From JBBTXJ01 sp964636345 (GTDB taxonomy: Bacteria; Patescibacteriota; Patescibacteriia; Magasanikbacterales; JBBTXJ01): DNA of 64,000 nt. Location of the stretch: contig CAZWRL010000001.1 in the NCBI GenBank assembly GCA_964636345.1, forward strand, positions 16,707 through 80,706, written 5' to 3'. The translations under genes were made by a program, and so were the position numbers. Each line of letters begins with the position of its first letter. The first letter of the stretch is position 1. Under the pieces are notes generated by a model. The model made no database searches. It had not been told where the DNA came from and saw only the letters and a program-made list of their open reading frames with translations. Positions 59,497 to 64,000 of this stretch are shown piece by piece.

Positions 59497-60834
59497 ATGC
59501 CAAAACAGAAAGCGGTTGAGCAAAATCTAATGGAAAAAATAGTGTCGCTCTGCAAGCGACGTGGGTTTATTTTTCCGGGGAGCGAAATTTATGGCGGCAT
59601 GGCAAATTCATGGGATTACGGGCCACTTGGGGTTGAAATGAAAAATAATATCAAGCGCGCCTGGTGGAAGATGTTCGTTGAAGAACGGCTTGATATGGTT
59701 GGGATTGACGCGGCGCTCATTATGAACCCAAAAGTGTGGGAAGCAAGTGGGCACATTGCCACGTTTAGTGACCCGCTTGTTGAATGCAAGAAATGTCACG
59801 AACGTTACCGGGCTGATCACGTGGACAGCAAGTCGCCATGCGAGAAATGCGGCGCTACGGACAGTTTTACCGCGCCGGCAGCGTTCAATTTAATGCTCAA
59901 AACATTCATCGGTCCGAAAGAGGACGCGGCCAGCATCGCGTATTTTCGCCCTGAAACGGCGCAGGCCATGTTTGTGGATTTTCCGCAGGTACTGGAAACA
60001 ACGCGCCGTCGGATTCCCTTTGGCGTTGCTCAATCCGGAAAAGCATTTCGGAATGAAATTACGCCCGGCAATTTTATTTTTAGAACCCGTGAGTTTGATC
60101 TGATGGAGTTTGAGTACTTCATTCATCCGAATGACTGGGAAAAAACTTTTGAGTATTGGCTGGGAGAGATGCGTCGTTGGATTGCTTCCTGCGGTATTGA
60201 CGCTTCAAAGGTGCATGAAACGGAAATTTCTGCCGAGGAAAGAGCCCATTATTCCAAGCGGACGGTCGATGTTGAATTTGATTACCCATTTGGGAGAAAG
60301 GAGCTTTATGGGTTGGTGTACCGGTCGGATTTTGATTTGAAGAATCACGCGCAGTTTTCCGGGCGTGATATGACCTATTCTGATCCGGTAACCAATGAAA
60401 AATATGTGCCGCATGTGATTGAACCGGCATTCGGCGCAGACCGAACGTTGCTCGCCCTGCTTTTGTCAGCGTATCACGAGGAAGATGCGCCGACGGGGGA
60501 AGGGGAGACCGAGACGCGTGTCGTTTTGCGTTTGCCAAAACATCTCGCACCGGTCAAGGTTGCCGTATTGCCGCTTTCCAAAAAAGAGGAGTTAAGTGGT
60601 CCGGCGCGTCTCCTTGCCGAAGCGCTCGCCAAACAGGTGCGCGTGGAGTATGATGAAACGCAATCAATCGGGAAACGCTATCGTCGGCAGGATGAAATTG
60701 GCACGCCGTATTGCGTGACCGTGGATTTTGAATCGCTTGAAGACAAGGCGGTCACCATCCGCGATCGGGATACCATGAAACAAGAGCGTGTGGCCATTAC
60801 GGACGTGAAGGATTGGCTTGTGAGTAAGTTATAA
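59497..60834 (+). CDS. glyS: Glycyl-tRNA synthetase (alpha2 type)
   Basis: This class II enzyme has 445 residues and charges tRNA-Gly. It shows SWDYGPLGVEMKNNI (motif 1 region), a CxxC...CxxC zinc module (CKKCHERY, CEKCGA), YFRPETAQAMFVDF, FRNEITPGNFIFRTREFDLMEFE split over motif 2, and the motif 3 region FGADRTLLALL. It is the alpha2 archaeal/eukaryal-like form. It is the shortest common version with a C-terminal anticodon-binding domain. Confidence 0.96.
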   Translation: MPKQKAVEQNLMEKIVSLCKRRGFIFPGSEIYGGMANSWDYGPLGVEMKNNIKRAWWKMFVEERLDMVGIDAALIMNPKVWEASGHIATFSDPLVECKKCHERYRADHVDSKSPCEKCGATDSFTAPAAFNLMLKTFIGPKEDAASIAYFRPETAQAMFVDFPQVLETTRRRIPFGVAQSGKAFRNEITPGNFIFRTREFDLMEFEYFIHPNDWEKTFEYWLGEMRRWIASCGIDASKVHETEISAEERAHYSKRTVDVEFDYPFGRKELYGLVYRSDFDLKNHAQFSGRDMTYSDPVTNEKYVPHVIEPAFGADRTLLALLLSAYHEEDAPTGEGETETRVVLRLPKHLAPVKVAVLPLSKKEELSGPARLLAEALAKQVRVEYDETQSIGKRYRRQDEIGTPYCVTVDFESLEDKAVTIRDRDTMKQERVAITDVKDWLVSKL

Positions 60835-60838
60835 CAGC

Positions 60839-62107
60839 ATGTTTATCACCACAAAACTTCAAAACGGTTTGACGGTTCTGACGGCGCCCACGGCGGGCGC
60901 TCATTCTGTTACGGTGCTCGCGATGGTGCCGGTGGGATCGCGCTATGAATCAAATTCCGTGGCGGGAGCCGCGCATTTTTTGGAACACATGTTGTTTAAA
61001 GGGACGAAAAAACGGCCATCGCCCACGGCCATTTCTCGTACGCTGGATGCGGTTGGCGCGGATTTTAACGCATTCACCAGCAAAGAGTATACGGGTTATT
61101 ATGTGAAAGTTGATTTTCAATTCGCGGATCGCGCGGTGGACATCCTGGCCGACATGTTGTTTGACTCACTGCTTGCCAAAGAAGAATTAGGTCGCGAGCG
61201 CGGCGTGGTGATTGAAGAAATTCGCATGTATGAAGATATGCCCATGCGGCATGTGGCGGATTTGGTTGAGGAATCACTCTATCCAAAACATCGTTTGGGG
61301 CGTAACATTGCGGGTTCTGAAGATTCAATTACTGACATGAAATTGACGGATTTGCGGGCGTTTTGGCAGCGGTACTATGCGCCGAGTAATATGGTGGTGG
61401 TGCTGGCGGGCGCAACGGATGGATTGCTGGAACTCGTGGAAAAATCATTTGGTGAACGGCACGGCGGGAAAAATCACGCGGCAACGTTTCCGCGCGTGAC
61501 GTCATTTCGGAAACGCGTGCCGGTGGTGCAAACAAAAGACACGGATCAGGCGCATGTGGTGTTGGCGTTTCCCTCGCTTCCATACGGACACGCCGGTGAA
61601 ACGGCCATCAATTTGCTCGCCAATATTTTAGGCGGCACGATGAGTTCGCGTTTGTTTGTGGAAATTAGAGAGAAGCGCGGTTTGGCGTACGCGGTGTCGG
61701 TTGACGTTGAAAGATATCGCGACACAGGGAGTTTCCAAATTCATGCGGGACTTGATCGCAAACGTCTTCCGGAGGCCCTCGGGGTGATGGCGCATGAGCT
61801 TAAAAAAATTATTGCGCATGGCATCACCCAAGAAGAATTAGACGAAGCGAAAAGCAATATTCGCGGGAAGTTTACCTTGAAGCTTGAAAATAATACGGAG
61901 CTGGCCGTGTGGTACGCGCGCGGATTTCTTTTTTATCCGGATCCGTGGACGCCGGAGCAGTATCTGGCGCGTGTGGATGGCGCAACGGTAGAGATGGTAA
62001 ACAAAATGGCGCATCAATTGTTCAAAAAGAATGCGATGGGTGTGGCATGTGTTGGACCATACACGAGCGCGGATTTTAGCGCATTACTCCGTAAGGCGTT
62101 TAGATAA
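60839..62107 (+). CDS. M16 family zinc metallopeptidase
   Basis: This M16 (pitrilysin-type) peptidase has 422 residues and the inverted zinc motif HFLEH (H46, E49, H50), plus a distal Glu in RGVVIEEIRMYEDMP. Two M16 domains follow, including the R/Y pair region (RGLAYAVSVDVERY) of the second. There is no signal peptide. It could process peptides or leader sequences in the cytoplasm. It lies 4 bp after glyS and 1 bp before tpiA. Confidence 0.92.
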   Translation: MFITTKLQNGLTVLTAPTAGAHSVTVLAMVPVGSRYESNSVAGAAHFLEHMLFKGTKKRPSPTAISRTLDAVGADFNAFTSKEYTGYYVKVDFQFADRAVDILADMLFDSLLAKEELGRERGVVIEEIRMYEDMPMRHVADLVEESLYPKHRLGRNIAGSEDSITDMKLTDLRAFWQRYYAPSNMVVVLAGATDGLLELVEKSFGERHGGKNHAATFPRVTSFRKRVPVVQTKDTDQAHVVLAFPSLPYGHAGETAINLLANILGGTMSSRLFVEIREKRGLAYAVSVDVERYRDTGSFQIHAGLDRKRLPEALGVMAHELKKIIAHGITQEELDEAKSNIRGKFTLKLENNTELAVWYARGFLFYPDPWTPEQYLARVDGATVEMVNKMAHQLFKKNAMGVACVGPYTSADFSALLRKAFR

Positions 62108-62108
62108 G

Positions 62109-62744
62109 ATGAAATACCTATTTGCTAACTGGAAAGACGCGCTATCGGTTGATGTCAGTGTCGCGCTTGCAAAGAAGTTGGCATCACTCACCATTCCACC
62201 TGATGTGCATCTGGTGCTGTTTCCGAGCGCGGCCGCGTTTTCGCGGGTGAAAGAAACGGTTGGTGGAAAAATACCGGTGGGCACGCAAGACATTTATGAG
62301 GAGCAGAGCAGTGAGGGGACGTATGCGCTTGTTGGCCATTCAGATCGTCGCGCGGTCGGAGATACTGATGAGATTGTTGCGGATAAAATGAAACGAGCGG
62401 TGACAGAGGGCATGCTCCCTGTTTTGTGTGTCAGTAAGGTGGCAGAAGTGGAATCGGCGCTTAAGGACGTTCTGCCACCTAAAATTTTTGTTGCCTACGA
62501 GCCGCTGTACGCCATCGGCACCGGGAACAACGCGCCGGAGAGCGAAGTCGCGGAAACGGCAGCTCAAATTCATGCTGTGGTTAGCAAAATATCGCCCACC
62601 TTCGTGCTTCATATCCTCTACGGGGGTAGCGTAAATGCGGAAAATGTGGCATCGTATACCCATCTCCCTGGTGTAGAGGGTGTATTGGTGGGCGGCGCGG
62701 GAACCGCCATTGCATCGCTTCAGGGAGTGATGGAGGCGCTCTAA
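62109..62744 (+). CDS. tpiA: Triosephosphate isomerase, shortened
   Basis: This isomerase has 211 residues against about 250 usually, but its catalytic set is intact: NWKD (Asn and Lys near 7-9), VGHSDRRAV (electrophile His) and AYEPLYAIGTG (base Glu), with the phosphate loop YGGSVNAENV and VLVGGAG. The shortening is in the segment before GHSDRR (GTQDIYEEQSSEGTYALVGH), where a helix is missing. It interconverts DHAP and GAP. The ATG directly follows the M16 stop. Confidence 0.93.
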   Translation: MKYLFANWKDALSVDVSVALAKKLASLTIPPDVHLVLFPSAAAFSRVKETVGGKIPVGTQDIYEEQSSEGTYALVGHSDRRAVGDTDEIVADKMKRAVTEGMLPVLCVSKVAEVESALKDVLPPKIFVAYEPLYAIGTGNNAPESEVAETAAQIHAVVSKISPTFVLHILYGGSVNAENVASYTHLPGVEGVLVGGAGTAIASLQGVMEAL

Positions 62745-62746
62745 GT

Positions 62747-63658
62747 ATGCCATTTGCCATCGTATCATTGTTACTTATTCTGGTGTGTCTCGGCATCGCC
62801 GCGTATATTATCGTACGAAAGTTTCCGAAATTGGCGGCGCTGAATGTTGAGGAGTTGCCGGAAGAAAAAGAAGGGAAAAAGAAAGAGGAAATTTTGATGC
62901 GGCGCGCGCACACGCGGGTGAGCGCGTTTGTGCAAAAGTTGAAGGAACGGAGTAGGGCGTTGCCGCTTCGCGCGTGGGGCGTTCGCGCGGTGGAGCACAC
63001 CAAGCGCGGTGTTGGGTTTTTAGAGCAACAGTACACCAAGGTGATGGCTGAACGTCAAAAGAAGCGCTTGCGCCAGCTTGCGGAAGGCGAGGCGAGTGAA
63101 ATGGTTGAAGCGCGTTTGCGCGCGGCGGAGCGTTTGGCGGATGAGGAACGATATGAAGAAGCGGAACAAGTGTATATTGATGTTGTTCGCATGGATAACA
63201 GGCACGCGGGCGCGTATCGCGGATTGGGTAAGGTGTACCTGAAGAACGGGCAACACACGGAAGCGGAAGAGACGTTTAAGTTTTTGTTGAAGTTAACGCC
63301 GGATGACGATACCATTTACGTGAAGTTGGGACAGAATTCCGAGAAAGCCGGCGATCGCGAGAAAGCAATCGGGTATTATGAAAAGGGCGTGGCCGCAAAT
63401 GAGCAGGTGCCGCTCCGGCATTTTGAGCTGGCGGAGTTGTATCGCGAGAACGGACAACATGCCGAGGCGTTGCGGGCATACAAAAAAGCGGTGGAACTTG
63501 AAGCCAACAATCCACGCTATCTTGACGGCTTGCTGGATTTTACGATAGTATTGGGCAAAGTTAAGGAGGCGAAAGAGTTGTTGCGCGAATTCAAAGAGGT
63601 GAATCCGGAAAATCAGAAACTTGAGGAATTTGAGGAGAGGATTAGAGAGATAAAATAG
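62747..63658 (+). CDS. Membrane-anchored TPR-repeat protein
   Basis: This protein has 303 residues. One N-terminal membrane helix (about 4-24) is followed by a charged helical region (25-110) and TPR-like repeats (about 115-285): AERLADEERYEEAEQVYIDV, GAYRGLGKVYLKNGQHTEAE, DTIYVKLGQNSEKAGDREKA, LRHFELAELYRENGQHAEAL and RYLDGLLDFTIVLGKVKEAK. It probably scaffolds other proteins at the membrane. It starts 2 bp after tpiA and ends 1 bp before tRNA-Thr. Confidence 0.85.
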   Translation: MPFAIVSLLLILVCLGIAAYIIVRKFPKLAALNVEELPEEKEGKKKEEILMRRAHTRVSAFVQKLKERSRALPLRAWGVRAVEHTKRGVGFLEQQYTKVMAERQKKRLRQLAEGEASEMVEARLRAAERLADEERYEEAEQVYIDVVRMDNRHAGAYRGLGKVYLKNGQHTEAEETFKFLLKLTPDDDTIYVKLGQNSEKAGDREKAIGYYEKGVAANEQVPLRHFELAELYRENGQHAEALRAYKKAVELEANNPRYLDGLLDFTIVLGKVKEAKELLREFKEVNPENQKLEEFEERIREIK

Positions 63659-63659
63659 T

Positions 63660-63735
63660 GCCGTTGTAGCTCAGTTGGTAGAGCGCGTTCTTGGTAAGAA
63701 CGAGGTCTCCGGTTCAATCCCGGACAACGGCTCCA
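63660..63735 (+). tRNA. tRNA-Thr (GGT)
   Basis: Acceptor GCCGTTG/CAACGGC, D loop TAGCTCAGTTGGTAGAGC, anticodon loop TTGGTAA (anticodon GGT), T loop TTCAATC, discriminator T and encoded CCA. No intron. Confidence 0.96.
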
Positions 63736-63784
63736 GAATTAGACTTTCTGGTTTTTGACCGACGAATCGGGGTACTTTCCTATC

Positions 63785-63813
63785 TGGACAGATGCGTTTT
63801 GGTGTGTTATACT
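63785..63813 (+). promoter_or_regulatory. Promoter of the tRNA-Tyr/tRNA-Thr pair
   Basis: TGGACA (63785-63790) and TATACT (63808-63813) are separated by exactly 17 bp, 11 bases before tRNA-Tyr. This is one of the best sigma-70-type promoters in the window. Confidence 0.7.
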
Positions 63814-63824
63814 CTTTTCGTTAA

Positions 63825-63909
63825 GGGCGGTTCGTATAGCGGCAATTACGCTTGGCTGTAAACCAAGTGCCTCACGGCTACGGGGGTTCGAGTCCCTCAC
63901 CGCCCACCA
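63825..63909 (+). tRNA. tRNA-Tyr (GTA)
   Basis: Acceptor GGGCGGT/ACCGCCC, anticodon loop CTGTAAA (anticodon GTA), long class II variable arm, T loop TTCGAGT, discriminator A and encoded CCA. No intron. Confidence 0.97.
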
Positions 63910-63925
63910 AAATTCGCGCAAGCGC

Positions 63926-64000
63926 GCCACCTTAGCTCAGCGGCAGAGCAACTGTTTTGTAAACAGTAGGTCCTCGGTTCAAATCCGAGAGGTGGCTCCA
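63926..64000 (+). tRNA. tRNA-Thr (TGT)
   Basis: Acceptor GCCACCT/AGGTGGC, anticodon loop TTTGTAA (anticodon TGT), T loop TTCAAAT, encoded CCA ending at the last base of the window. No intron. Confidence 0.96.

Noticed and set aside
60205..60550. Minus-strand open frames inside glyS
   Set aside because: glyS shows all its motifs across this region on the plus strand; the antisense frames have no family features.
1..64000. UGA recoded as glycine, as in some CPR lineages
   Set aside because: UGA ends many of the recognised genes at the expected length (for example comF, hsp20, asnB), with no in-frame UGA inside conserved genes.
1..64000. CRISPR array, insertion sequence, prophage or rRNA operon
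   Set aside because: No regularly spaced direct repeats, transposase, integrase, phage structural genes or rRNA sequence were seen; the five tRNAs show no integration scars.

Overview
This 64 kb window looks like a chromosomal segment of a Candidate Phyla Radiation (Patescibacteria, probably Parcubacteria-like) bacterium. That placement is an inference. It rests on very compact gene packing with 1-20 bp overlaps, few Shine-Dalgarno sites and many -10 boxes only a few bases before the start codon, shortened enzymes (a 211-residue triosephosphate isomerase, a 269-residue UDP-sugar dehydrogenase), and typical families (VanW, LemA plus TPM, DUF4012, DUF2304, VirB4-like ATPase). UGA is used as a stop throughout, so this is not one of the UGA=Gly lineages. 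No prophage, insertion sequence, CRISPR array or rRNA was seen. A run of 100 N (49913-50012) marks a scaffold join.

Layout. 1-1.9 kb: the end of a VirB4-like ATPase, a membrane-anchored partner and comF. 1.9-4.4 kb (minus): an M14 metallopeptidase-like enzyme paired with a PurD-like ATP-grasp ligase, then a small membrane protein. 4.5-9.2 kb: typA/bipA, tRNA-Ser(GCT), a DEDDh exonuclease, LemA plus a TPM-domain protein, and a SpoU methyltransferase beside tRNA-Ser(TGA). 9.3-13 kb: a class III nucleotidyl-cyclase-like protein and a stand-alone cyclic-nucleotide-binding-domain protein, separated by an opposing membrane protein; both plus-strand genes have strong Shine-Dalgarno sites. 13-16 kb: a lipoprotein, Hsp20 and a VanW-type cell-wall protein. 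16.07-16.26 kb: a probable structured non-coding RNA with its own promoter and terminator, with rod-like folding reminiscent of 6S RNA.

16.3-56.9 kb is a very large cell-surface polysaccharide locus: about 14 glycosyltransferases of GT2 and GT4 type, two or more GT-C/YfhO-like membrane proteins, a polyprenyl-phosphate sugar-1-phosphate transferase, a Wzx-like flippase, methyltransferases, a 2-oxoglutarate oxygenase, nucleotide-sugar enzymes (two UDP-sugar dehydrogenases, epimerases, a UDP-glucuronate decarboxylase-like protein), plus asnB and nadE embedded in the run. A minus-strand operon (23.7-18.8 kb) combines a PLP 3-dehydratase-like enzyme, an acetolactate-synthase-like ThDP enzyme and PanB. 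MreB lies near the right edge.

57-64 kb is housekeeping: holB, a beta-propeller lipoprotein, frr, glyS, an M16 peptidase, tpiA, a TPR protein and three tRNAs (Thr-GGT, Tyr-GTA, Thr-TGT).

The most striking unexplained signal is a family of 40/55/70-bp palindromic elements sitting in frame inside coding sequences (nadE, asnB twice, a GT2 gene and a GT4 gene). The GT4 gene carries two further palindromes of different sequence. The elements keep their stems by compensatory changes and are read in the same frame at each site, much like the Rickettsia palindromic elements.
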